Part shown: positions 34,146 through 42,166 of the stretch, piece after piece
How positions within the stretch are numbered: the first letter of the stretch is position 1
How the letters are laid out: each line of letters starts with the position of its first letter
Assembly: GCF_014647515.1 (NCBI RefSeq)
Contig: NZ_BMPI01000070.1
Coordinates: forward strand, 1-60,599
From: Dactylosporangium sucinum
GTDB lineage: Bacteria; Actinomycetota; Actinomycetes; Mycobacteriales; Micromonosporaceae
Length of the DNA stretch: 60,599 nucleotides
Direction of reading: 5' to 3'
Notes under the pieces: model-generated
What the model saw: the letters and a program-made list of their open reading frames with translations, nothing else
The model's database searches: none
What the model was told of the DNA's origin: nothing
Position numbers and translations under genes: made by a program

Positions 34146-34460
34146 CTATGCGAAGAACTCGTACGACTGGTCCCGGTCGCCGCGCCGGCCGCCGACGTAG
34201 CCGGCCCGCTCGGTCGTGCGCTCCCACTCCGGTCCGGCGAGGTCGTTGCGGGTCCAGTCCGACACCACGACCCGCCGCACGATGCCCCACCGCCCGTCGC
34301 GGCGTTCCAGCACGTCGAGGTAGCGGCCGGAGATGATGCCGAGCTCGGGCCGGTCGTTGTCGGCGTGCGGATGGAAGGCCAGGAAGTACACCTCGGCCCG
34401 GGCGCGGTCGCCGTCGGGCTCGATGAACGTGTTGGTGATGTGGTGGTTCCTCCATAGCCT
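34146..34460 (-). pseudogene. SnoaL/NTF2-like gene lacking its N-terminal half
   Basis: The frame read from about 34460 to the TAG at 34146 gives WRNHHITNTFIEPDG, then RAEVYFLAFHPHAD and VLERRDGRWGIVRR, typical of the second half of SnoaL-like cone proteins of about 140 residues. No ATG, GTG or TTG starts the frame upstream of GTG 34391, and the usual N-terminal helices with the catalytic His/Asp region are absent; the GntR gene and the operator take their place. It is either a truncated remnant or an 81-residue product from GTG 34391. Confidence 0.6.
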
Positions 34461-34465
34461 GACCT

Positions 34466-34483
34466 CCCAACTATCTGGTTGGT
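34466..34483. promoter_or_regulatory. Operator palindrome, site 10, overlapping the end of the GntR gene
   Basis: CCCAACTATCTGGTTGGT has 12 of 14 consensus matches. It covers the last codons and TAG stop (34471-34473) of the GntR gene and would control the ligase at 32504. Confidence 0.8.
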
Positions 34484-35295
34484 TCCGAAGTAGCCGGCGG
34501 AAGACGGCGGCTGCCGTACTCGTCGAGCACCCGGACCGAGCCGCCGGCTTCCGAGACGTACCGCGACGTGACCCGCAGGTGCTCGCGGGTCAGCCGGGTC
34601 GCCTCGCCGTCGTCGCCCGCACCGATCGCCGCGGCGATGCGCAGATGCGCGCGCAGGACCTCGCGGCGCCGGTGCTCGTCCGGGTACTGGCCTTCCGCCA
34701 CCGCCGACCGGGCCCACGTGAGTTCCTGGGTGTCCCAGATGCTCTCGATGACCCCGACGAGCAGCTGCAGCGTCTGTATCCCGGCCGCCTGCACCAGCTC
34801 GTGATGGAACCGGGCGGCCAGCCGGGTGAAGGCCAGCGCATCGTCCGCACAGGACGCCGCCTCGGTGGTGAGCGCGGCGAGCCGCCGGCCGATCGCGCGG
34901 TGGTCGCCGCGGCGGGCGGCCTGCTCCGCGGAGAGCGGCTCGACGAGGTTGCGGGCGGCCGCCAGGTCCTCGATCGAGATGTGCCGGGCGTGCAGCAGCA
35001 GCCCGACGTGGTACGCGGCCGAGTCCGGCGTCGGGTGCCGGATGACCGTCCCGCCGCGCTTGCCGCGCCGGACGGTGAGCAGGCCCTCGGTCTCCAGGAT
35101 GCGGAACGCCTCCCGCAGGCTCGGCCGGCTGACCGGGAACTGGGCCAGCAGCGCCGCCTCCGGCGGCAGCTCGGAACCGTCGACCAGGTCGCCGTCGAGG
35201 ATCCGGGTCCGCAGCTGCGACGCGACGGCCTCCGCCACACTCGGCGGGGCGAGCCTCGGCGGTGCCGGCGGTCCCTCCCCGCGCTCCTGCAGCAT
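34471..35295 (-). CDS. GntR-family regulator, FadR subfamily
   Basis: A 274-residue regulator. The winged helix lies at about residues 20-85 (VAEAVASQLRTRILDG, LPPEAALLAQFPVSRPSLREA, LLTVRRGKRGGTVI), followed by an all-helical FCD domain of about 150 residues with metal-type histidines in ARFHHELV and the AHLRIAAAI region. ATG at 35295 is preferred to TTG 35307. It starts 24 bases after LivF in the same direction, so it is likely cotranscribed with the transporter genes. It is the best candidate to bind the AT-rich box shared by the transporter operon and its binding protein; that link is inference. Confidence 0.88.
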   Translation of the reverse strand: MLQERGEGPPAPPRLAPPSVAEAVASQLRTRILDGDLVDGSELPPEAALLAQFPVSRPSLREAFRILETEGLLTVRRGKRGGTVIRHPTPDSAAYHVGLLLHARHISIEDLAAARNLVEPLSAEQAARRGDHRAIGRRLAALTTEAASCADDALAFTRLAARFHHELVQAAGIQTLQLLVGVIESIWDTQELTWARSAVAEGQYPDEHRRREVLRAHLRIAAAIGAGDDGEATRLTREHLRVTSRYVSEAGGSVRVLDEYGSRRLPPATSEPTR

Positions 35296-35319
35296 CGTGT
35301 CCCCCAACTTCCCGAAGGC

Positions 35320-36057
35320 CTACAGCGACGAGTAGATGCTCGCCGCAACGTCCTCGACCGCCAGGTTCGCGGCCCGGTCGCGCAGCGCGACCCGCCCGCG
35401 CTCCAGCACGATCACCTCTTCGGCGATGCCGCCGAGCACCTCGTCGACCAGCTGCTCGACGAGCAGGATCGCCAGTCCCTCGTCGCGCAGCGCGCTCAGC
35501 GCCTCGAACACCAGGTCCACGAAGACCGGGGCCAGCCCCGACGACGGCTCGTCGACCAGCAGCACCCGCGGCTTCGTGGCGAGCGCGGTAGCGATGGCCA
35601 GCATCTGCTGCTGGCCCCCGGACAGGTCCGCGGCCCGTTGCCGGCGGCACTCGCCGAGGATCGGGAAGCGCTCATACAGCCTCGCCAGCTCGTCCTCGCG
35701 GTCGGCGCGCTTCACCCCGCCGCCGCGCAGGCCGAGCACGAGGTTGTCCCGGACGGTGAGCTCGCGGAAGACCCGCTTGCCCTCCTGCACGACCGTCAGC
35801 CCGAGCGCCACCCGTGACCACGCCGGCAGGGCGGTGACGTCCCGGCCGTCCAGCAGGACCGTGCCGGCCTTCACCGGCAGCAGTCCGCACAGGCCGTTGA
35901 TGAGCGTCGTCTTCCCGGCCCCGTTGCGCCCGACGAGGGCGGTGATGCTGCCGGCGTGCAGCCGCAGCGAGACCTCCCAGACCGCGACGAGGTCGCCGTA
36001 GGCCACGCGGATGCCGGTGGCGTCCAGCAGCGGGCCGGTTCCCGTGGTGTTCGTCAT
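35320..36057 (-). CDS. livF: Branched-chain-type ABC transporter ATPase
   Basis: A 245-residue ATPase of the LivF group, inner face of the membrane. Walker A is GRNGAGKTT, the signature is LSGGQQQM and Walker B is VLLVDEPSSGLAP. It pairs with the LivM-LivG fusion encoded just upstream, whose stop it overlaps by one base (ATGA at 36057). Powers uptake of the compound captured by the lipoprotein encoded at 42167. The HAAT family moves amino acids, but in catabolic islands it also moves aromatic and alicyclic acids. Confidence 0.92.
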   Translation of the reverse strand: MTNTTGTGPLLDATGIRVAYGDLVAVWEVSLRLHAGSITALVGRNGAGKTTLINGLCGLLPVKAGTVLLDGRDVTALPAWSRVALGLTVVQEGKRVFRELTVRDNLVLGLRGGGVKRADREDELARLYERFPILGECRRQRAADLSGGQQQMLAIATALATKPRVLLVDEPSSGLAPVFVDLVFEALSALRDEGLAILLVEQLVDEVLGGIAEEVIVLERGRVALRDRAANLAVEDVAASIYSSL

Positions 36058-37901
36058 CAGGCCACCCCCGACTCGGAAGGGACGTCGGCGCGCGGTGCGG
36101 CGCCGGGTTCCGTCCGGCCGCGCCGGCCGAGGTAGCTGTCGATGACCCGCTGGTCGCGGCGGACCACGTCCGGCGGCCCGGAGGCGATGACCCGGCCGAG
36201 CTCCATCGCGTGCACCCGGTCGGCGACGCTCATGACGAACGGCACGTTGTGCTCGACGAGCACCACGGTGCCGCCGGCCTCCCTGGTACGGCGCATCAGC
36301 ATCTCCAGCTCCCGCAGTCCTTCGTCGTCCAGCCCGGCGGCCGGCTCGTCCAGCAGCAGCACGTGCGGCCTGCCCGCGACCGCGCGCACGACCTCCAGCA
36401 GCCGCCGGGTGCCCAGCGGCAGCGAGCCGGCCGGCTGGTGGGCCAGGTGTTCCAGCCCCGCGAACGACAGCGCGACGAGCGCCGCCGCGCGGTCCTCCCG
36501 GCGCACCCGGTAGTACCGTGGCAGCCGCAGAATGGCCGGCAGCAGACCGACCGCGCCGGAGCGCAGGCGGCCCGACTCGACCACTTCGAGCACGGTCATC
36601 CGGGGCGGGATCAGCGGCGTCTGGAAGGTCCGCCCGACGCCGAGGCGGCTGACCTGATGCGCGCGCAGCCCGGTGATCGGCCGGCCGGCAAGGGTCACCG
36701 TCCCGGCGTCGGCGCGCAGCACGCCCGAGATGAGGTTCAGCAGTGTGGTCTTGCCCGCCCCGTTGGCGCCGATGATGGCCGTGATGGTGCCCGGTTCCAC
36801 GGTCAGGTCGACGCCGTTGAGCGCCTTGAGGCCGGCGAACGCCTTCGCGACCCCGGCGACCTCCAGCCGCTCGCCCGGGATCGACAGCTCGCCGAGCTCG
36901 CCGGCGGCCCCGCTGCCACCGGCGGCACCGGCGCGCGCCAGGCGGCGCAGGAGCAGCCGGCGGCGCACGATGCGGGCGAGGCCGGCCAGCCCCATCGAGA
37001 ACACGACGCCGACGAAGACGAGGAAGATGCCGTACACCGCGCTGGAGTACTTCTGGAAGGACGCCGCCTGCAACGGTCCCAGCACCAGGATCGCCGCACC
37101 GACCGGCGCGCCCCAGACGCTGTCCGCGCCGCCGAGCACGGTGGCGGCGAGCACCGCGATGAGCAGGCTCAGGGTGAACGTCGTCGGGCTGATGAATCCC
37201 GTCATGTAGGTGAACAGCACGCCCGCGATGCCGGCGGGCAGCGCCCCGATAACGTACGCCTGGATCTGCAGCAGGCGCACCGAGCCGCCCAGCGACTCCG
37301 CCAGCGTCGGGCTCTCCGCCATCACCCGCAGGAAGGCGCCGAAGCGGGAGACCACCATGTTGCGCAGGACCAGCATCCACAGCAGGGTGGCGGCGATCGC
37401 GACGTAGTAGAAGTCCCGGCCGAACAAGGGCCGGCCGAACAGCGTCGGACCGAGCACACCCGGCAGGCCGGCGCTGCCACCGGTGTATTCGTCCAGGATG
37501 GACACCAGGCTCGGGATGAGCAGCACGAAGAAGAACGACACCAGGGCCAGCGACCAATGGCTCAGCCGCAGCCCGGGTATCCCCGAGATCAGCCCGGCCA
37601 CCCCGGCGAGCGCGGTCGCGACGAGGAGCGCCAGGAGGATGTCGGTATGGCCGTGGTTGAACAGGATCGCGGCGACGTAGGCGCCGGACGCGAACACCGC
37701 CACCTGGCCCAGTGCCAGCTCGCCGGCGTAGCCGAAGCTGAGGTTGAGCCCGCTGCACAGCAGCGTGTAGACGGCGATGAGCATGACCTGCCGCTGCCAG
37801 TAGAAGCCCAGCCCGAGCGAGGGCAGGGCCGCCACGAGGACGAAGCCGGCGATGACGAGCAGCGGGGTGTCGGTCAGTACGGTGCGCAGCCGGGCGGTCA
37901 T
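36057..37901 (-). CDS. ABC transporter permease-ATPase fusion (LivM-LivG)
   Basis: A 614-residue fusion. Residues 1 to about 330 are a LivM permease with eight to ten hydrophobic segments and the loop NLSFGYAGELALGQ; after an Ala/Gly-rich linker (about 330-345) comes a LivG ATPase with GANGAGKTT and VLLLDEPAAGLDDEG. Its signature is altered to SLPLGTRRLLEV, as in some LivG proteins. ATG 37901 is used; GTG 37907 would overlap the permease stop as GTGA. LivM and LivG are usually separate chains, though fusions are known in actinobacteria. Confidence 0.9.
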   Translation of the reverse strand: MTARLRTVLTDTPLLVIAGFVLVAALPSLGLGFYWQRQVMLIAVYTLLCSGLNLSFGYAGELALGQVAVFASGAYVAAILFNHGHTDILLALLVATALAGVAGLISGIPGLRLSHWSLALVSFFFVLLIPSLVSILDEYTGGSAGLPGVLGPTLFGRPLFGRDFYYVAIAATLLWMLVLRNMVVSRFGAFLRVMAESPTLAESLGGSVRLLQIQAYVIGALPAGIAGVLFTYMTGFISPTTFTLSLLIAVLAATVLGGADSVWGAPVGAAILVLGPLQAASFQKYSSAVYGIFLVFVGVVFSMGLAGLARIVRRRLLLRRLARAGAAGGSGAAGELGELSIPGERLEVAGVAKAFAGLKALNGVDLTVEPGTITAIIGANGAGKTTLLNLISGVLRADAGTVTLAGRPITGLRAHQVSRLGVGRTFQTPLIPPRMTVLEVVESGRLRSGAVGLLPAILRLPRYYRVRREDRAAALVALSFAGLEHLAHQPAGSLPLGTRRLLEVVRAVAGRPHVLLLDEPAAGLDDEGLRELEMLMRRTREAGGTVVLVEHNVPFVMSVADRVHAMELGRVIASGPPDVVRRDQRVIDSYLGRRGRTEPGAAPRADVPSESGVA

Positions 37902-37903
37902 CG

Positions 37904-38770
37904 TCACACCGCCCGCATGCCGTGCTTGCCGAACAGGCCGGTGGGTTTCAGCAGCAGCACCGCGAGCAGCACGATGAACAGCAGCAGCGGCGGGTACTCG
38001 ACCCCGAGGTACCGGCTGCCGTAGGCCTGGATCAGCCCGACGAGCAGGCCGCCGACGACGCACCCGGCGAAGCTGCCGAAGCCGCCGACCGCGAGGGCGA
38101 CGAAGCCGAAGATGGTCATGCTGACCGCGATGCCGACGCTGGCGCCGGTCTTCGGGGTGACGAGCGGGCCGAGCAGCCCGGCGAGCGCGCCGGCGAGCGC
38201 GAACCCGCCGGCCCGCAACGCGCCGACGTTGATGCCCCGGGCCTTGGCGGCGTCCGGGTCGCTGGTGGCGCCGCGGGCGGCGAGGCCCCACAGGCTGCGC
38301 CGGGAGAACACGTGCAGGCCGGCCCCGGCCACGACGGCGACCACGACCAGCCACACGTCGACCGGTGCCATCCGCCCGCCGAGGAAGGTGAAGGCGTCCT
38401 CGCCGGCGAAGAAGCCGACCGATTTCGGCGTGGCGCCCCACGTCGCGGCGAGCACGCCCTCGATGACGACGAACGCGCCGACGGTGGTCACCAGCAGCGC
38501 GCGGGTGTCGGTGCGGCGCAGCACCGGGCGGACGGCGACGAGCTCCTCGATACCGCCGAGCAGCGCACCGAGGACCGCACCGAGCAGTGCCGCCGACCAC
38601 CACGGCCAGCCGAGGTCGACCATGACGTACCAGGAGAAGAACGCACTGAGGATGACGAACGCGCCGTGGGCGAAGTTGAACACGCCGCCGAACGTCATCG
38701 TGATGTTGTAGCCGATGGCGGTGAGCGCATAGACAGCGCCGACCGACAGCCCGGCCCAGACAATCGTCAC
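37904..38770 (-). CDS. livH: Branched-chain-type ABC transporter permease
   Basis: A 288-residue integral membrane permease with about eight hydrophobic segments and the LivH motifs GAVYALTAIGYNITMTFGG near the N-terminus and ARGATSDPDAAKARGIN in the cytoplasmic loop. GTG at 38770 has an AGGGG site 6 bases upstream, so the longer frame from 38866 is rejected. It is the first gene of the unit livH, livM-livG, livF, gntR. The AT-rich box at 38822 lies 52 bases upstream. No binding protein is in the operon; it is at 42167. Confidence 0.92.
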   Translation of the reverse strand: MTIVWAGLSVGAVYALTAIGYNITMTFGGVFNFAHGAFVILSAFFSWYVMVDLGWPWWSAALLGAVLGALLGGIEELVAVRPVLRRTDTRALLVTTVGAFVVIEGVLAATWGATPKSVGFFAGEDAFTFLGGRMAPVDVWLVVVAVVAGAGLHVFSRRSLWGLAARGATSDPDAAKARGINVGALRAGGFALAGALAGLLGPLVTPKTGASVGIAVSMTIFGFVALAVGGFGSFAGCVVGGLLVGLIQAYGSRYLGVEYPPLLLFIVLLAVLLLKPTGLFGKHGMRAV

Positions 38771-38821
38771 GACAGCCCCTACGCAGTCCTGCACGGCCCC
38801 GAGGCCGTGTATTCGACGAGA

Positions 38822-38837
38822 TCTAAATGATTTCAAT
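38822..38837. promoter_or_regulatory. AT-rich box upstream of transporter operon
   Basis: TCTAAATGATTTCAAT agrees with TTTAAATGAATTGGAT upstream of the binding-protein gene (42126) at 12 of 16 positions. Both are isolated AT-rich patches in very GC-rich DNA, so a shared regulator site is likely. Confidence 0.55.
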
Positions 38838-38882
38838 GACAGAAGAGACAGCTCCGCACCGTCCACAGCGGCGCGGGGCGGT

Positions 38883-40037
38883 TCAGTACGAGCGCGGCAG
38901 GCCGAGCGAGTGCTGCGCGACGTAGTTGAGCACCATTTCCCGGCTCACCGGCGCCGACCGCATGAGCCGCGTCAGCCCCCACAGGTCGCCGATGCCGTAC
39001 TCGGTGGCGAACGCGTTGCCGCCGTGCACCTGGACGGTCTGGTCGAAGGCGTGCAGCACCGCGTCGGCCGCGGCCAGTTTCGCCACCGCCGCCGCCTCGC
39101 CCACGCCCGCCTCGCCGTTGTCGAACTGCCACGCCGCCCGGGCGGTCATCAGCCGGGCGAGTTCGAGCTCGATCTTCACCTCGGCCAGCGGATGGGCGAC
39201 GCCCTGGTGGGAGCCGATCGGCACGCCCCACACCGCCCGGTCCTTGGCGTAGGCGACGGCCTTGTCCAGGAAGTACCGCCCGAGCCCGGTCGCCTGGGCC
39301 GCGACGTTGATCCGCTCCGGGTTGAGGCCGGAGAAGATCTGCCGCAATCCCTGGTCCGCCACACCACCCACCAACCGGTCGGTCGGGACCACTACGTCGT
39401 CGAAGAACACCGCGAACTGGCGGTCCGGCGCCTTGATCTCCATCGGGATCGGCCGGAACTCCAGCCCGGGGGTGTCGGTGTCCACGACGAACAGGGTCAG
39501 CAGGCCCCGGCCCCGCGGGTCGGTGCCGGTGCGCGTCACGACGAGCACGGCGTCGGCCACGTCCATGCCGGTGATGTACTGCTTGGCACCCTTGATGACC
39601 CAGCCGTCGCCGGCGCGGGTGGCGGTGGTGGCCAGGTTCGGGGCGTTGGACCCGGCGCCGGACTCGGTGATCGCGAAGGCCATCTTCGTCCGGCCGGCGG
39701 CCAACCCCGGCAGCCACCGCTCCTGCTGCGCCGCGGAGCCGAACTCGTCGATGATCGGTCCGCACATGCCGGCGACGATCAGGAACAGCAGCGGGCAGCC
39801 CTGCGCGGCGAGCTCCTCGATGACGATCGCCATCTCCTGGATGCCACCACCGCCCCCGCCGAACTCCTCCGGCAGGTTCACGCCGCCGAACCCGTTGTCG
39901 AAGATCGTCGACCAGAGCTCGTGGGTGAACCGTCCCTCCGCCGCGCACCGGGCGAAGTAGTCGTGGCCGTACTTGGCCCCGATCTCGCTCACCGCACCGC
40001 GAAGGGCAAGGTGCTCACTCGACTCGCTGAAGTTCAC
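38883..40037 (-). CDS. Acyl-CoA dehydrogenase, single-gene unit
   Basis: A 384-residue acyl-CoA dehydrogenase with FAITESGAGSNAPNL, KGAKQYITGMD and the C-terminal VHGGNAFATEYGIGDLW. The C-terminus departs from the usual GGTxEI motif, reading APVSREMVLNYVAQHSLG. GTG at 40037 has an AGAGAGGA site. Unlike the other four dehydrogenases it is encoded alone and probably forms a homotetramer. The divergent lipocalin-like gene at 40199 shares its upstream region, which holds the operator at 40052. Confidence 0.9.
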   Translation of the reverse strand: MNFSESSEHLALRGAVSEIGAKYGHDYFARCAAEGRFTHELWSTIFDNGFGGVNLPEEFGGGGGGIQEMAIVIEELAAQGCPLLFLIVAGMCGPIIDEFGSAAQQERWLPGLAAGRTKMAFAITESGAGSNAPNLATTATRAGDGWVIKGAKQYITGMDVADAVLVVTRTGTDPRGRGLLTLFVVDTDTPGLEFRPIPMEIKAPDRQFAVFFDDVVVPTDRLVGGVADQGLRQIFSGLNPERINVAAQATGLGRYFLDKAVAYAKDRAVWGVPIGSHQGVAHPLAEVKIELELARLMTARAAWQFDNGEAGVGEAAAVAKLAAADAVLHAFDQTVQVHGGNAFATEYGIGDLWGLTRLMRSAPVSREMVLNYVAQHSLGLPRSY

Positions 40038-40051
40038 TCGATCCTCTCTTA

Positions 40052-40069
40052 ACCGACCGATGGGTTGAC
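40052..40069. promoter_or_regulatory. Operator palindrome, site 11
   Basis: ACCGACCGATGGGTTGAC has 11 of 14 consensus matches. It lies 14 bases upstream of the dehydrogenase GTG in a 161-base gap between divergent genes. Confidence 0.65.
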
Positions 40070-40198
40070 TACATGGGGACCAGTACAACAGAGTGACGCT
40101 CGAACGACAACAGCAACCGCACACCGACGTCGACCGGGTCCGAACGAACCGGAGCCGGCCGACCCCGGGCCGAAGCCGATGCGAATGGAGGCGATGCG

Positions 40199-41248
40199 AT
40201 GAGTGCCGTCCGAGCGTTCCGACCGATCACGGCGGCCGAGTTGGCCTGGCGCACCGAGCTGGGCAGCGGCGACCCCGAGTACGTCGAGCTGTGGTGGCTC
40301 GACGCCGCACTGGACAACGGGTGGCAGGTCGGCATCGGCCTGTACCGCTCGCGCCCGTTCGACGGCGGCCGCCCGGCGATCACCGTCAACCTGCTGCGCC
40401 CCGGGCACCCGTACCTCGAGCTGCACACCGGCTTCGCGCCGGACGAGTTTGAGCCGTACCCGTTCGGCGGCCGATGGGGCGATCACAACCAACTGGTCGG
40501 TGGATTATCCGAGCGCGGCGACCCGGCCACGTTCGACCTCAGCCTGGACGTCGGCCGGGTGCGACTGGAGCTGGCGGCGACGGTCGTCTGCGCCGGGGTC
40601 AAGTTCACCACCGCCTCCCCCGGCTTCACCCACCACCGCCCCGAGTCGGGCACCGCGGTCGGCTGGTGGCCGGTCGCGCCGCGGGCCGACGTCTCCGGCT
40701 GGATCGCCCTCGACGGCGACCGCGTGCCGGTGCGCGGCCGGGTCCACACCGAGAAGCAGCTGTCGTCGCTGCCACTGGCCGGCCGGGAGAAGGCGCGGTC
40801 GGCCCAGTCGATCTGGACCTGGGGACACTTCACGTGCGGCGACTACACGGGACTGTGGACCGACTCCGCGGCGTCCGAACAGCTCGGCTACCGGCACTTC
40901 ACCCCGTTCGTGCTGTATCGGGAGGGCGAGCCGATCCTGAGCACGTTCGCGTTCGCCTCGTCCGTGGAGCGCTTCCGCATCGAGCCCGGCACCGGGCTGC
41001 CCCGCCCGGAGGTGGTCACGCTCAAGGCCGCCCAGGGCGAGCTGGAGTTCTTCGCCCGGCTCACCGACGGCCGGGTCAGCGACCAGTTCGAACTCGACGG
41101 CAACGAGGGTGCCTACTACTGCCGGCAGGTTGGCCGGATCGACGCCGAGCTGTACCACTGGGGCCGGGCCACCCGGCTGACCGGCGACGTCGTGCACGAG
41201 TGGGGCACCCAGGCCGGCAACTTCCCGTTCGCGTCGGTGCGCCCGTGA
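40199..41248 (+). CDS. AttH/CrtC-like lipocalin-domain protein
   Basis: A 349-residue protein without signal peptide. Tryptophan- and glycine-rich beta segments such as VGWWPVAPRADVSGWI and SIWTWGHFTCGDYTGLWTDS suggest the double-lipocalin fold of AttH, CrtC and tocopherol-cyclase-like proteins. Members hydrate, cyclise or carry isoprenoid-like lipids, and many have no known activity. ATG at 40199 has a TGGAGG site. It is first in a two-gene unit with the crotonase at 41245. A partial operator-like sequence lies inside it at 40488. Function unknown; a hydratase or isomerase step on a terpenoid-like substrate is one possibility. Confidence 0.65.
   Translation: MSAVRAFRPITAAELAWRTELGSGDPEYVELWWLDAALDNGWQVGIGLYRSRPFDGGRPAITVNLLRPGHPYLELHTGFAPDEFEPYPFGGRWGDHNQLVGGLSERGDPATFDLSLDVGRVRLELAATVVCAGVKFTTASPGFTHHRPESGTAVGWWPVAPRADVSGWIALDGDRVPVRGRVHTEKQLSSLPLAGREKARSAQSIWTWGHFTCGDYTGLWTDSAASEQLGYRHFTPFVLYREGEPILSTFAFASSVERFRIEPGTGLPRPEVVTLKAAQGELEFFARLTDGRVSDQFELDGNEGAYYCRQVGRIDAELYHWGRATRLTGDVVHEWGTQAGNFPFASVRP
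40488..40505. promoter_or_regulatory. Operator-like sequence inside the 40199 gene
   Basis: ACCAACTGGTCGGTGGAT has 11 of 14 consensus matches and an intact left half. It is intragenic, encoding NQLVGGL, and may be chance; it could also be an auxiliary site for the repressor. Confidence 0.25.
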
Positions 41249-42048
41249 GCGCCGTCGAGGTGTCGTGGCCCCGGCCCGGCGTGTACCGCATCGAGCTGCA
41301 CCGGCCGGAGAAGCTCAACGCGGTCAACGCCGAGCTCGCCCAGGGCCTGCACGACGCGCTCGACGCGGCGGAGCGCGACCCGCGCTGCCGGGTCGTCGTG
41401 GTCACCGGCGCCGGGCGGGGCTTCAGCGCCGGCCTGGACCTCGACGGCTACGGCGACGCCCCCGGCACGGCGGACATGGGCCAGGTGTACCGCGACCTGG
41501 CGTTCCAGCGCCTCGTCGCGACGCTGATCCAGCGGGTGCACCGGCTGCCGAAGCCGGTCGTCGCCGCCGTCAACGGGCCCGCCGCGGGCTTCGGCCTGGC
41601 GCTGGTGTGCGCGGCGGACATCCGCTTCGCCACGTCGACGGCGGTCTTCACGACCGCGTTCATCCGCATCGGCGCCAGCGGCTGCGACCTCGGCATCAGC
41701 TGGCTGCTGCCGCGGCTGGTCGGCGCCGGCCGGGCCCACGAGCTGATGCTCACCGGGCGCCGGTTCGACGCCGCCGAGGCACTGCGGATCGGGCTGCTCG
41801 CCGGCGTCGTCGAGCCCGACGCGCTGGGCTCCACCGTGGACACGACGGTCGATGCCCTGCTCGGCGCGGCACCGATGGCGCTGGAACTCACCAAGCAGGG
41901 CATGTGGCTGGGCTTGGAGATGCCGTCCCTGGACGCGGCGATCGAGCTCGAGAACCGCCAACAGGTGCTCAGCGCGCGGACGACCGACAGCGCCGAGGCA
42001 CGAGCGGCGTTCCGGGAGCGCCGTACCCCCTCCTTCACCTTCCAGTAG
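41245..42048 (+). CDS. Enoyl-CoA hydratase/isomerase family protein
   Basis: A 267-residue crotonase with GFSAGLDLDGY (about 56-66) and NGPAAGFGLALVCAADI. Both canonical hydratase glutamates are replaced, but GCDLGISWLLPRLVG keeps an acidic residue at the isomerase position, as in the 3720 and 18065 proteins. GTG at 41245 overlaps the stop of the lipocalin-like gene by 4 bases. It is closest in layout to the crotonase at 3720. An isomerase or C-C hydrolase role is as likely as hydration. Confidence 0.85.
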   Translation: MSAVEVSWPRPGVYRIELHRPEKLNAVNAELAQGLHDALDAAERDPRCRVVVVTGAGRGFSAGLDLDGYGDAPGTADMGQVYRDLAFQRLVATLIQRVHRLPKPVVAAVNGPAAGFGLALVCAADIRFATSTAVFTTAFIRIGASGCDLGISWLLPRLVGAGRAHELMLTGRRFDAAEALRIGLLAGVVEPDALGSTVDTTVDALLGAAPMALELTKQGMWLGLEMPSLDAAIELENRQQVLSARTTDSAEARAAFRERRTPSFTFQ

Positions 42049-42085
42049 GGCACCCGCCCGCCCACCGCACCAACCCGCCACGACC

Positions 42086-42114
42086 TTGACGCAACCAGGG
42101 CCGCTGGCTACCGT
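42086..42114 (+). promoter_or_regulatory. Promoter of the binding-protein gene
   Basis: TTGACG (42086-42091), 17-base spacer and TACCGT (42109-42114). The AT-rich box begins 11 bases downstream, over the expected transcription start region. Confidence 0.6.
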
Positions 42115-42125
42115 CCCGCCAATCC

Positions 42126-42141
42126 TTTAAATGAATTGGAT
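42126..42141. promoter_or_regulatory. AT-rich box upstream of the binding-protein gene
   Basis: TTTAAATGAATTGGAT pairs with the box at 38822 (12 of 16 identical). It is flanked by CCAAT (42119) and ATTGG (42135), an imperfect inverted repeat. Confidence 0.55.
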
Positions 42142-42166
42142 AATAAGAAGAAGTGGAGTGAACGCC

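Noticed and set aside
32504..35650. A 1048-codon minus-strand open frame
   Set aside because: Only the part from ATG 34129 resembles a protein family; upstream it is a shadow of the GntR and LivF genes.
39370..39387. ACCAACCGGTCGGTCGGG inside the dehydrogenase gene at 38883
   Set aside because: It matches 12 of 14 positions but is mid-gene, encoding DRLVGG, with no start or promoter nearby.
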